A program made the position numbers and the translations under genes. The notes below the pieces were generated by a model that worked only from the letters and a program-made list of their open reading frames with translations, ran no database searches and was not told where the DNA came from. This document shows positions 24,218 through 32,489 of a DNA stretch of 64,000 nt, one piece after another (positions within the stretch are counted from its first letter, which is position 1; every line of letters starts with the position of its first letter). Source of the stretch: Leptospiraceae bacterium. Lineage in GTDB: Bacteria > Spirochaetota > Leptospiria > Leptospirales > Leptospiraceae. Location: the NCBI GenBank assembly GCA_016708435.1, contig JADJFV010000013.1, positions 1 to 64,000 on the forward strand. Direction: 5' to 3'.

Positions 24218-25216
24218 ATGTTTCTACAAAACCTTACCCCAGACGATCTAGGAAGTCTTCGAATTCTATCCAACGAATCGAAAGCGTTCAAAGAATACTT
24301 TAATTCATTGTTACAGATTTTCATTTTACCAGAAAAAGAAAATTTAACGAAGATGGAGATGCAAAAGAAACTAGAGGCATTAATCCCTTCGAATTTTATA
24401 ATATCAGACAAAAAGAAATTAAATTCAATAATAAAGGCTATCATCGATTATCCACAAGAACTATTAAACTTGGGCTTTATTATATTGAGTTTTAGACAGG
24501 AATTTAGAAATTACCTTGATAAATTCATTTCAAACTATAATTCGAAAAAGGATGCAAAAGTATGGAAGGAAATTAGCAATTTTATAAATAAAGAACTTAG
24601 CCCGAAACATTTTACAAAAGCACTCAATGGTTCTAGAAATATAATTTACCTGATTGACTTTCCAAAAGAATTTAATTTGTCAATCGGAATCAGAAAAAGG
24701 TTAAGCGCGATCGAAAAACATAGAGTTCTAATTAAAACACCCAATTTTCTGTTTAAGGATGATTTGCCTCAATTTAGATTTTCCGACCAGATGACACTTC
24801 ATGAAAAACTATTCCACTTATCGAATAAAGAGCGAGATGTAAATGCAGATGTTGCGAAACTTCCCTTTCCTTTGTTTACAGATGAAAATAATACTTACCA
24901 GGTGATGGAGTTTGTGCAGAATCCGACATTGTGGGAGTATCGTGTGGAAAATAAAGTTGAGTTAGGCGATATACGTAGAGCAGTTATTGAAGGGAAACTT
25001 AAATCTACATTTGCATTCTGGAACGATATTAAATTTAAACATAACGATTTACATTCGAATAATATTCTAATAGATCCAGATACCAAGCAGCTAACAGTGA
25101 TTGACTTTGATCTGAGTCAATTTTGTGATTCACAAAAAAAGTTCGACGAGCCTTATACTATTTCAGTGGGCAATAAGGTATATACCGCACAGAAGGATAG
25201 GGATATTGAATTTTAA
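24218..25216 (+). CDS. Kinase-fold protein (atypical protein kinase / phosphotransferase)
   Basis: A 332-residue protein. The C-terminal half holds a kinase catalytic loop HNDLHSNN (Asp277, Asn282) and the metal-binding VIDFDLS (Asp296). A beta-strand VMEFVQNPTLW around 229-239 looks like the hinge. The glycine loop is not obvious. The N-terminal ~160 residues are helical and unrecognised. The fold could phosphorylate proteins or small molecules such as aminoglycosides. No strong ribosome site precedes ATG 24218. A leader cassette follows 29 bases after its stop. Confidence 0.65.
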   Translation: MFLQNLTPDDLGSLRILSNESKAFKEYFNSLLQIFILPEKENLTKMEMQKKLEALIPSNFIISDKKKLNSIIKAIIDYPQELLNLGFIILSFRQEFRNYLDKFISNYNSKKDAKVWKEISNFINKELSPKHFTKALNGSRNIIYLIDFPKEFNLSIGIRKRLSAIEKHRVLIKTPNFLFKDDLPQFRFSDQMTLHEKLFHLSNKERDVNADVAKLPFPLFTDENNTYQVMEFVQNPTLWEYRVENKVELGDIRRAVIEGKLKSTFAFWNDIKFKHNDLHSNNILIDPDTKQLTVIDFDLSQFCDSQKKFDEPYTISVGNKVYTAQKDRDIEF

Positions 25217-25244
25217 AATTTGATTCAATTATTTTTAGTAGTCC

Positions 25245-25273
25245 TTGACATTTAAGTATAGTTAAAAAATCAT
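25245..25273 (+). promoter_or_regulatory. Promoter of leader cassette 3
   Basis: TTGACA at 25245-25250, a 17-base spacer and AATCAT at 25268-25273, the same geometry as in the other two cassettes. Confidence 0.55.
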
Positions 25274-25283
25274 ATTCCAAAAG

Positions 25284-25347
25284 GAGAACAGAACGTATGA
25301 CAGATTATAATTGTATTCAGTCCGATATTTTTACAGGTTTTGTTCTC
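25284..25347 (+). promoter_or_regulatory. SD-sequestering RNA stem, cassette 3
   Basis: GAGAACAGAAC (25284-25294) can pair with GTTTTGTTCTC (25337-25347), 11 pairs with one G-U. The outer part equals cassettes 1 and 2; the inner AAC/GTT pairs differ on both arms and still match, which is compensatory evidence for the fold. Confidence 0.55.
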
Positions 25348-25362
25348 GAAACTTGCCTTTAA
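25297..25362 (+). CDS. Small ORF, leader cassette 3
   Basis: A 21-residue ORF (MTDYNCIQSDIFTGFVLETCL) with an AAAAGGAG site. The amino acids differ from those of cassettes 1 and 2, but promoter, ribosome site, length and anti-SD are kept. This suggests that the RNA arrangement rather than the peptide sequence is selected. A DEDDh exonuclease gene lies downstream. Confidence 0.4.
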   Translation: MTDYNCIQSDIFTGFVLETCL

Positions 25363-25364
25363 GG

Positions 25365-25390
25365 TAAGTCTCTTTTAAAGTAAGACTTTT
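25365..25390 (+). terminator. Terminator-like hairpin after leader ORF 3
   Basis: AAGTCT (25366-25371) pairs with AGACTT (25383-25388), followed by TT. It lies directly behind the small ORF and could end a short transcript or act as an attenuator for the exonuclease gene. Confidence 0.45.
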
Positions 25391-25518
25391 CTATTCACGA
25401 AATCCTTACCTTCCAAAATCTATCAAAAATAATCATTCAAAAAGAACGAATCATTTCCATTAGGATAGGTTTGTTCAGACTGAACTTTTATAATCCAATC
25501 ATTTGCCTGATTAGAAAA

Positions 25519-26127
25519 ATGCTTAAATTAGACAAAAATTTCGTCGCACTTGATTTAGAACTTAACAATGGTCCTAATAATTCAACGCCGAATCCCAAAA
25601 TAATTCAAGTAGGAATTGCCATTGGAAATATTGCACAAGATCCAAAAGAATATCTTACTGTGAAATGGTATCTTGATCCAGAAGAAAAAATTTTTCCGAA
25701 CATTGTAGAATTAACTGGAATCACAGATGAGGATATTCGTTCTTATGCGGTATCACATAAAACAGTTGCGGATGAATTGTCTGAATTATTGCAGGCAAAA
25801 GACGTTATGAAAAATTCTATTGTATGGGGTGCTGGAGACGCAGATTGTTTAGTAGATGAGTTTAATGATCGGAGTTTAATTTTTAATTCTTTTAGCAGAA
25901 GGAGTATTGATGTGAGTAATATATATATGTATTTAATGTTAGCCGCTAAAAAAAGTCCCTTTGCAGGATTAAAATCCGCTATGGCAGAGTTTAAAATAAA
26001 TTTTGTAGGCACGGCGCATAGAGCAGATGTAGACGCATTTAATACATTGGCTTTCTTTTTTTCTTTAGTCAGACGACAAACAGAATTAGAAAGCTTTCTG
26101 AACATTGCCAAAAGTATTAAACGGTGA
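25519..26127 (+). CDS. DEDDh 3'-5' exonuclease (DnaQ-like)
   Basis: A 202-residue nuclease from ATG 25519; a TTG at 25471 would add 16 residues and neither has a clear ribosome site. ExoI is ALDLELNN, the second acidic block is WGAGDADCLVDEF, and ExoIII is HRADVDAFNT. The catalytic DEDDh set is therefore present. It shares only the fold with the nuclease at 16877. It stands between a kinase-fold gene and a phosphoesterase gene, each separated by leader cassettes. The substrate is unknown. Confidence 0.75.
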   Translation: MLKLDKNFVALDLELNNGPNNSTPNPKIIQVGIAIGNIAQDPKEYLTVKWYLDPEEKIFPNIVELTGITDEDIRSYAVSHKTVADELSELLQAKDVMKNSIVWGAGDADCLVDEFNDRSLIFNSFSRRSIDVSNIYMYLMLAAKKSPFAGLKSAMAEFKINFVGTAHRADVDAFNTLAFFFSLVRRQTELESFLNIAKSIKR

Positions 26128-26164
26128 AAAGGATAGCCTTTCAAAATATTTATTCTTGTAATTC

Positions 26165-26193
26165 TTGACAACAAAAGTAAGTCAATAAATTAT
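26165..26193 (+). promoter_or_regulatory. Promoter of leader cassette 2
   Basis: TTGACA at 26165-26170, a 17-base spacer and AATTAT at 26188-26193, identical in layout to cassette 1. Confidence 0.6.
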
Positions 26194-26202
26194 GAAAAAA
26201 AG

Positions 26203-26263
26203 GAGAACAAAGCTATGAAAGAATGTTGTTTCAATTCGAATAATTCAATCTGTTTTTGTTCTC
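26203..26263 (+). promoter_or_regulatory. SD-sequestering RNA stem, cassette 2
   Basis: GAGAACAAA (26203-26211) pairs with TTTGTTCTC (26255-26263), the same stem as in cassette 1. Confidence 0.55.
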
Positions 26264-26283
26264 TACCTGTCTCTATAAACTAA
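26215..26283 (+). CDS. Small Cys-rich ORF, leader cassette 2
   Basis: A 22-residue ORF (MKECCFNSNNSICFCSLPVS..) with an AAAGGAG site, nearly identical to the ORF at 21767 but stopping four codons earlier. The duplicated segment runs from the promoter through the following phosphoesterase gene. Confidence 0.45.
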   Translation: MKECCFNSNNSICFCSLPVSIN

Positions 26284-26435
26284 GTCATTAACTGGATTTA
26301 GATTTTCCAAGAAACACCAAAAGAACCAACGCACGATTGACTATTAGGCTAACTATGCATTTCTATTTTATAAATTGAAATGCACGGATAGCAGTGTTGT
26401 TACAATTACTTCTATCATTCCTTTAGGAGGTTAAC

Positions 26436-27547
26436 ATGAACCAGAAAATAATTATTGTCGGTGATACACACGGAAATTTTGAGATCATTGAAGAAATATT
26501 TCAAAAAGAAAATGCGTCAGGCGAAGTAGTCGCCATTTTACATGCAGGAGATATTGGTGTATATGATGAAAATTCCATTGGTGTTTTAGATGAGGCTACT
26601 GGTAAGTATTCGGGAAGAATGTCACAGAAGGAAATTAAAAATATTCTCCGACATAATGACCCAATAGGAGAATTTCTACCTTACCTAAAAGGAGAGAAGA
26701 AATTTTCTGTTCCAGTATACAATATTGCGGGGAATCACGAAGACTTTGACTTATATGATGATCTACTAGAAGACAGAATAAAGGTTGAAAACTTTATCCC
26801 TTTAAAACAAAATCAAGTGCATACAATAGACTTTGCAAAGCAAAAGTTAAAGATTGCAGGTCTTGGGAAGATTTTTCCTCGCTCTGAAACTTCTAGATTC
26901 GGGCGACAGCATATTTCAGAAGAAGAATATTCTAGAAGTAGGAAAACTCTTAGCTCTAATAAGGTTGATTTTTTTTTCTCTTGCATGAGCCTCCTTATTT
27001 AGCGAAACAAAATGAGAGCAGTAAATGGATGTCCTTTGGTAGTCTGAGGATAACAGAACTTATTCGGGATGCACGACCATCTAAAGTGTTTATCGGCCAT
27101 ATGCATTTCGAGTATTCCTATAGTTTAGGTCAATCGGAACTATTCGGACTTGGCTATGGAGTAGTGGGACGTTATGCGGTAATTGATTCCAAACTTGAAG
27201 TTAAATATTCTGCATTGGAAGAGACTACAATAAAAATTCATCCTATTCGAGTAGGAAATGAGGCGTATTATCTAAATGAAATTAGGAAGAAAGAAGTGCA
27301 AGAGCAAAGACTAGAAGAGAAAAGAATCCGGCATGAAATGAAGAAAAGTCCTTATGATATGAATTGGTTAAAAACAATTTTCCCGATTCAAATTAAGAGT
27401 AAGGAGGATAAGAAAGGTTATGCGCCTTTGTTTTTAGAAATTAGCAGGATGTTTTTTAGTAAGAAATCAGAAGAAGAAATTATACAATTTACAAAAAATT
27501 GGATGGAGAGACATTATGAAATTTATTCACTTAACTACACGAAATAA
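26436..27547 (+). pseudogene. Calcineurin-like metallophosphoesterase (copy 2, frameshifted)
   Basis: The start (AGGAGG, ATG 26436) and the first ~180 residues closely follow the copy at 21987, with GDTHGN, HAGDIG and GNHEDFD present. At the T9 run 26969-26977 the frame breaks. The remainder (LHEPPYLA..., FIGHMHFE) continues in the next frame to 27547. Adding one T (or removing two) gives ~370 codons. The C-terminal ~100 residues after the phosphoesterase core are a helical extension not found in copy 1. This may be phase variation, decay or a homopolymer error. Confidence 0.75.
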
Positions 27548-27617
27548 ATTAGACAGTATAAAGAAAAAAGGACTCCGAACGTATGGGAAAAATGGACAAA
27601 TGAAACCCAAAAAATAA
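27516..27617 (+). pseudogene. N-terminal fragment of the MKF(I/V)HLT family
   Basis: A 33-residue ORF (MKFIHLTTRNKLDSIKKKGL...) overlapping the end of the phosphoesterase gene by 32 bases. Its start matches that of the frameshifted gene at 11885 (MKFVHLT...I.K.GI), but nothing of the later ~180 residues remains. It is probably a relic at the edge of the accessory island, next to the core radA gene. Confidence 0.5.
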
Positions 27618-27632
27618 TGGCGAAGTAAATTC

Positions 27633-28994
27633 TTAAAACAATTTTTCTAATTCCCTTACTGTTTCGATTCCGATTAGTTCCATCTTGAGATCTTTGTCTT
27701 CTACTTCTAAGATATTTCCTTTGGGTAGGATAAGATGGGTTATCCCGATACTGGCAAGTTCTTTTAGGCGGATATGGATATGACTGACAGATCTAACTTC
27801 GCCGGAAAGACCGACTTCCCCAATGACCGCATAACTCTTCTTAGCCGTTTTCTCGATATAACTAGAAACGATAGAAGCGCAGATTGCAAGATCAAGAGCA
27901 GGCTCGTCAATGTTAAGCCCGCCTGCAAGGTTACAAAAGATATCGCATTCTACCATTTTGAGACCCATGAATTTTTCTAAGACAGCGGCTAGTAGAACCA
28001 AGCGCTTATTATCTAAACCTTCTGCTGTTCTGCGTGCCTGGGAATAAGAAGAGCGGCTCACTAGAGCTTGCACTTCAACGGATAAAGCACGGCTTCCTTC
28101 CATGACGACAGAGATAATAGAGCCTGTTCTATTTTCATGATTGGAAGAAATAAAAAGATTGTGTTTGTCTTTTACCTCGGTGAGTCCGGTAGAGCGCATT
28201 TCGAAGACAGCTATATCGCCTACCGCACCAAAACGATTCTTGATTCCACGCAGGAGTCGGTAGTAATTGAGCTTATCGCTTTCAAAATAAAGAACAGTGT
28301 CTACAATATGCTCTAGAACTTTGGGTCCTGCGATGCTTCCTTCTTTTGTTATATGACCGATTAAGAAAATGGGAATGTTTGTTTTCTTTGCAGTCTCAAG
28401 AAGTATTTGCGAGCATTCTCTTAGTTGTGTTACAGTTCCTGCTCCATTTGGTAGGGACTCTCTTGTGATTGTTTGAATGGAATCAATGAAGGCTACACCC
28501 GGTTCTTCGCTTGCGATCATGCTTGCGATATTGTCTACGTAGATTTCGGAGGAGATAAAAATATTCTTAGAGTCGATGCCCATTCGTTTGGCACGAAGAC
28601 TGATTTGACCTGCGGATTCCTCTCCCGAAACATAAAGGACTTTTTTATTCTTAGCAAGGCTCTTTGACATTTCTAAGATTAATGTTGATTTGCCTACACC
28701 GGGTTCTCCACCGATAAGAGTCATACTGCCCGGAACAATTCCGCCACCTAGCACATGATCTAATTCACTAAACCCTGTGGGTATACGCCTGTAATCCTCT
28801 TCATTGATATCAGAAATTGGTTTTGGTTTGGTATACTTCTCCAATTTATTCTTGGTGATAGTCTTTCCAAACCTCTCCTGTCCTGTTTCTTCAACGATTG
28901 TATTCCATTCTCCACAGGACTCGCATTTTCCAGCCCAGCGTGAATAATCCTGTCCGCAGGATTGACAAATAAAAAGTTTACTCGGTTTTTTCAA
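27633..28994 (-). CDS. radA: DNA repair protein RadA
   Basis: A 453-residue RecA-like branch-migration protein. The order is a C4 zinc finger CQSCGQDYSRWAGKCESCG near 10-28, Walker A GGEPGVGKST near 91-100, the RadA-specific KNRFG motif near 250, and a C-terminal Lon-like domain. It helps process recombination intermediates. Its ATG overlaps the stop of the upstream rnd-like gene by 4 bases, so both are co-translated. The 3' end lies at the island boundary. Length is normal. Confidence 0.95.
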   Translation of the reverse strand: MKKPSKLFICQSCGQDYSRWAGKCESCGEWNTIVEETGQERFGKTITKNKLEKYTKPKPISDINEEDYRRIPTGFSELDHVLGGGIVPGSMTLIGGEPGVGKSTLILEMSKSLAKNKKVLYVSGEESAGQISLRAKRMGIDSKNIFISSEIYVDNIASMIASEEPGVAFIDSIQTITRESLPNGAGTVTQLRECSQILLETAKKTNIPIFLIGHITKEGSIAGPKVLEHIVDTVLYFESDKLNYYRLLRGIKNRFGAVGDIAVFEMRSTGLTEVKDKHNLFISSNHENRTGSIISVVMEGSRALSVEVQALVSRSSYSQARRTAEGLDNKRLVLLAAVLEKFMGLKMVECDIFCNLAGGLNIDEPALDLAICASIVSSYIEKTAKKSYAVIGEVGLSGEVRSVSHIHIRLKELASIGITHLILPKGNILEVEDKDLKMELIGIETVRELEKLF

Positions 28995-29629
28995 TGCTCT
29001 AAAATATCTCTCAGCTCAAGGTAATCTAATTCAATTAGAGTAGGGAGGAACGCAAAGCATTTTTCTGCTAGGTCTAGTCTATTTTCGCGGATTAGAATTT
29101 CTGTCAGTTGGAATTCGAGTGAAATTAAATATCGAACATCTTCTGCGGCATAATCCAATTGGTCTTTGGAGAGAATCTTTTTTCCCCAGTCGCTCGATTG
29201 ATTTTTTTTGTCTATGTTTACATCAAAGAATTCGCGGATGAGCTCTTTGAGTCCATGCTTGTCAGTGTAAGTGCGAGCAAGTTTACTTGCAATCTTAGTG
29301 CAGAAGACTCCCTGTAGTTTGATTCCTAGAAATGCTTTTAAGAATTGCATATCCATTCTTGCAAAATGAAAAATCTTTGTGATTTCAGGATTTTCAAAGA
29401 GTTTTTGTAGTCTTGGAGCCTCTTTTTGGTCTGGTAGGATTTGAATTAAGCTAAATCGGTTGCTAGAATCACAAATTTGAACTAGGCAGAGTCTGTCTCT
29501 TCTGGGATTGAGACCCATCATCTCGCAGTCAATTGCTAGATGAGTATCTTTAGAATACGCTTCGAAGTATTCTTCGTCTATATCAGATTGAAAAACTTTT
29601 GGTTTTATGGTTGAAGGTTTTGGTTGCAT
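28991..29629 (-). CDS. rnd: Ribonuclease D-like 3'-5' exonuclease
   Basis: A 212-residue DEDDy exonuclease. ExoI AIDCEMMG (Asp, Glu), ExoII with HFARMDMQFL, and ExoIII LDYAAEDVRYLISL (Tyr and Asp) are all visible. It lacks the HRDC domains of full-length RNase D (about 370 residues), as do many short RNase D-like proteins. It probably trims the 3' ends of stable RNA. It is coupled to radA by a 4-base overlap. Confidence 0.85.
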   Translation of the reverse strand: MQPKPSTIKPKVFQSDIDEEYFEAYSKDTHLAIDCEMMGLNPRRDRLCLVQICDSSNRFSLIQILPDQKEAPRLQKLFENPEITKIFHFARMDMQFLKAFLGIKLQGVFCTKIASKLARTYTDKHGLKELIREFFDVNIDKKNQSSDWGKKILSKDQLDYAAEDVRYLISLEFQLTEILIRENRLDLAEKCFAFLPTLIELDYLELRDILEH

Positions 29630-29702
29630 AATTTGTAAATACTTAAAGCTCTTTTTTATTGAATGAATTTATCGTTTAATTAATACATACTTATAGGACA
29701 AA

Positions 29703-31613
29703 ATGAATAAAGCCACTTTAAAATATAAAATTTTTAACAAAACATATTTTTCCGAGTTCCGAAAGCATTCAGAGAACAAATACCTGAGTCAGGACAATTT
29801 GTTCGAGTTAAAGTTTACTCGAAAAAAAGATAAAGCGGGGAATTTACTTTTTTCAGGAAGTTTATCCTGGATTGAGCATCAACGTCCATCCATTGGGCTC
29901 TTTATCTTAGATCTCAAGGTAGAGTTAGATATTATTGAGCCGATTGCCAATTTAAAAATTTTACAACATGGATACCAGTCTTGGAGTTTTACTTCCTCTT
30001 ATGGATCAGAGCAAAAAGATGTATCGCCTAAGCTTCTTAAATTTCTAAGATACGGACAGGAAAATATCTACACAGATCATCCCGGCAAGGCTGGAGACTT
30101 TATTAGTGAAGGATTACTCTTAGCTCATTCTAAGACAGAGAACCGAGGATTTATTCTCGGTGTAAATGATGTAGGAAATCAGAATACTAAGTTTCAAATT
30201 TTATGGGATAAACAGCGAATAACCTCTTTAGCGGTTATTTATGATTTTTATTGCACGCCTGAGTTTAAGATTAATTCACCGGTTGAATTAACACAAGTTA
30301 AATACGAAGCATTCAGTGAAACTGCACCCGAACTTATCTTAGAAGAGTATGGAGTCAATTTAGGAAAAAAATACAAAGTAAAACCTTCCGAAGAAGATGT
30401 TCCTACGGGTTGGTGTTCCTGGTATTATTATTACACAAATATCTCAGAAGAAATTATACTTTCTAATCTTCATGAAGTAAAAAACCGCAAATTACCTGTA
30501 GAGTTTTTTCAAATTGATGATGGCTACCAAAATGAAATCGGGGACTGGACTGTGGTAAATGAGAAGTTTCCGCGCGGGGTTCGTTTTCTCGCTGAGGAGA
30601 TTAAAAAACAAGATTTAAGACCGGGAATTTGGTTAGCTCCCTTTCTTGTCAGAAAGAAAAGCTCTTTCTTTACATTGTATCCAGAAGCAGTTCTAAAAGA
30701 CGCGAAAGGCAATCCTGTTCCAGCTATATGGAATCCTCTCTGGGGATTAGATTATACTTATACCCTTGACGTGACTCATCCAAAATCAATTGAATTTTTA
30801 GAAACTCTATTTCAAACATTCACTCGTGATTATGGATACAATTATCTAAAGCTTGATTTTTTATTTTCTGCTTCCTTACCGGGAGTGCCGTATAACAAGC
30901 GTTTAACTCCTGCGGAACGATATAGACAAGCACTGGAATTGATTCGTAAGGTGGTTGGTAAGAATACGTTTCTACTTGGCTGTGGTGCGCCGCTGATTCC
31001 TTCGATTGGAATTTTTGATGGAATGAGAATTGGATGTGATGTTACTCCTTTCTGGTATCCAGAAATCAAACGTAGACTTCTAAGTGACAAACATGCATTA
31101 TCCACTGAGAAGGGATTAATCAATACAATCAATAGAAGTTTTATGCATAGAAATTGGTGGCTCAATGATCCAGATTGCTTGATTGTTAGAAAAGAAAAGA
31201 ACAAGATGAATCCAGCGCAAACCATTCTCATGGCAACTGTAATGGCGATGAGCGGGGGGATACTCCTTGTTAGTGACAACTTGGTTACCATTGAACAAGA
31301 TCGAATTGAAATCTTAGAAAAGACTCTACAGCTAAGTAAGCTTTGTCAGGGAAAAAGATCTATTCCTCTCGGAATGTTTGGGGGAAGTTTTCCGCGGGGA
31401 TTTATCAACGAAGCCGGATTCTTTGCCGTATGGAATCCGAGCGAAAAAGACGAATGGATAGAGCTAGATATTCCAATTAAAATTAAATTAAACGATACAA
31501 ATGATTATTGGACAAAAGAAAAAATCTACAGTCTTGAAATAGATAACACTCTTAGAAAAATTAAAGTAATGTTAAAACCATTCCAAGCAATCGTGATTGG
31601 AATAAAAAATTAG
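29703..31613 (+). CDS. Alpha-galactosidase, glycoside hydrolase family 36
   Basis: A 636-residue GH36/clan D enzyme. The barrel begins with GWCSWYYYYT and EFFQIDDGYQ. The nucleophile is Asp385 in YLKLDFLF and the acid/base is Asp446 in RIGCDV. The N-terminal ~230 residues form the beta-sandwich domain. It has no signal peptide, so it acts in the cytoplasm on imported alpha-galactosides such as melibiose or raffinose-type sugars. No transporter or other sugar gene is adjacent. The gene is divergent from rnd-radA with a 73-base gap. Confidence 0.88.
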   Translation: MNKATLKYKIFNKTYFSEFRKHSENKYLSQDNLFELKFTRKKDKAGNLLFSGSLSWIEHQRPSIGLFILDLKVELDIIEPIANLKILQHGYQSWSFTSSYGSEQKDVSPKLLKFLRYGQENIYTDHPGKAGDFISEGLLLAHSKTENRGFILGVNDVGNQNTKFQILWDKQRITSLAVIYDFYCTPEFKINSPVELTQVKYEAFSETAPELILEEYGVNLGKKYKVKPSEEDVPTGWCSWYYYYTNISEEIILSNLHEVKNRKLPVEFFQIDDGYQNEIGDWTVVNEKFPRGVRFLAEEIKKQDLRPGIWLAPFLVRKKSSFFTLYPEAVLKDAKGNPVPAIWNPLWGLDYTYTLDVTHPKSIEFLETLFQTFTRDYGYNYLKLDFLFSASLPGVPYNKRLTPAERYRQALELIRKVVGKNTFLLGCGAPLIPSIGIFDGMRIGCDVTPFWYPEIKRRLLSDKHALSTEKGLINTINRSFMHRNWWLNDPDCLIVRKEKNKMNPAQTILMATVMAMSGGILLVSDNLVTIEQDRIEILEKTLQLSKLCQGKRSIPLGMFGGSFPRGFINEAGFFAVWNPSEKDEWIELDIPIKIKLNDTNDYWTKEKIYSLEIDNTLRKIKVMLKPFQAIVIGIKN

Positions 31614-31671
31614 ATTGCAAGCTGGTTTATTTGTAAGTTAGTGTTTGAAAAAGGTTAATAAGGAGATCATT

Positions 31672-32145
31672 ATGAAATTAAATTTGTTACTGACCGCAAG
31701 TCTTTTGTTTTTATTCAACTGTCAGATATTTGAATCAGTTGGGTCTATTTCTACTTCTGTCACAGGAGTTTCTACCTCTTTGAATTCTATTTCCAAGTTG
31801 TCTGATTCCGTGCAAAGTATTTCTGGTTCCCTTCAGTCTATCAGTGGCTCAAGCTCAGGCGGGGGCAAGGCACAGTTGCAAGTCTATAAAATGGACATTC
31901 GGGATTTAACAGCCATTTACTACAAGAATGGATTTGACAAAGAATACAACACTGACCTAGCCCAAGTCGCCCGCAAAAACGGAATCCTAAATTGGGAATC
32001 GGATCCTACTACCTATGTAGGCATCGGAGAAGGTTTAAAGAAAGCGCAAGTCAATGACCAAGAGTTCCAAGCTTTCTTAGGTAAAATAGATTCTAATCGT
32101 AAAGAGCTAAGAGCACGTTTAACAGAAGGCTATACTTCTTTATAA
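31672..32145 (+). CDS. Small Leptospira-type lipoprotein
   Basis: A 157-residue lipoprotein from ATG 31672 behind AAGGAG; an in-frame TTG at 31645 is less likely. The signal ends LLFLFNC (Cys17). A Ser/Gly-rich linker of short repeats (SISTSVTGVSTSLNSIS, SGSLQSISGS) precedes a folded C-terminal part (YKMDIRDLTAIYYKNGFDKEY). It resembles small lipoproteins annotated only in Leptospira. No function is known. Confidence 0.8.
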   Translation: MKLNLLLTASLLFLFNCQIFESVGSISTSVTGVSTSLNSISKLSDSVQSISGSLQSISGSSSGGGKAQLQVYKMDIRDLTAIYYKNGFDKEYNTDLAQVARKNGILNWESDPTTYVGIGEGLKKAQVNDQEFQAFLGKIDSNRKELRARLTEGYTSL

Positions 32146-32489
32146 GTTCTTTAACCGCGAAGGGCACGAAGATCACGAAGGGATTTTGGAATGAAATCCT
32201 GTCTTTTCTTCGCGTTCTTCGCGTTCTTCGTGCCCTTCGTGGTTAACTCTTTTTTCTTAAGCTGACAGCTTTACTTCGAAACCTAAAGGTGACCCAAGAC
32301 CACTGCAAGCCAGTAATCTTCACAGAGTCTAAACTACAAACCATCTAATGAGTCATAATCTGCCTTTAATTTAATCTTTCTGATTAAAAATTCTACTCTG
32401 CCATAAATTTACTTGCTTTTTTATAAAAGTCCTGTAATATGCAATAAAAAAGTCTATTCAAATGAAAAAAAACGTTCGAGGATATTATT
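32146..32489. other. Intergenic region with palindromic repeat
   Basis: A 344-base gap. Apart from the inverted repeat at 32151-32246 nothing gene-like is seen. Confidence 0.5.
32151..32246. repeat. Palindromic repeat, 21-bp arms
   Basis: Left arm 32151-32171 (TTAACCGCGAAGGGCACGAA..) is complementary to right arm 32226-32246 with one mismatch. Inside are further CGCGTTCTTCG-type tandem motifs. It has the look of a REP/MITE-type element. No transposase is nearby. Confidence 0.7.
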
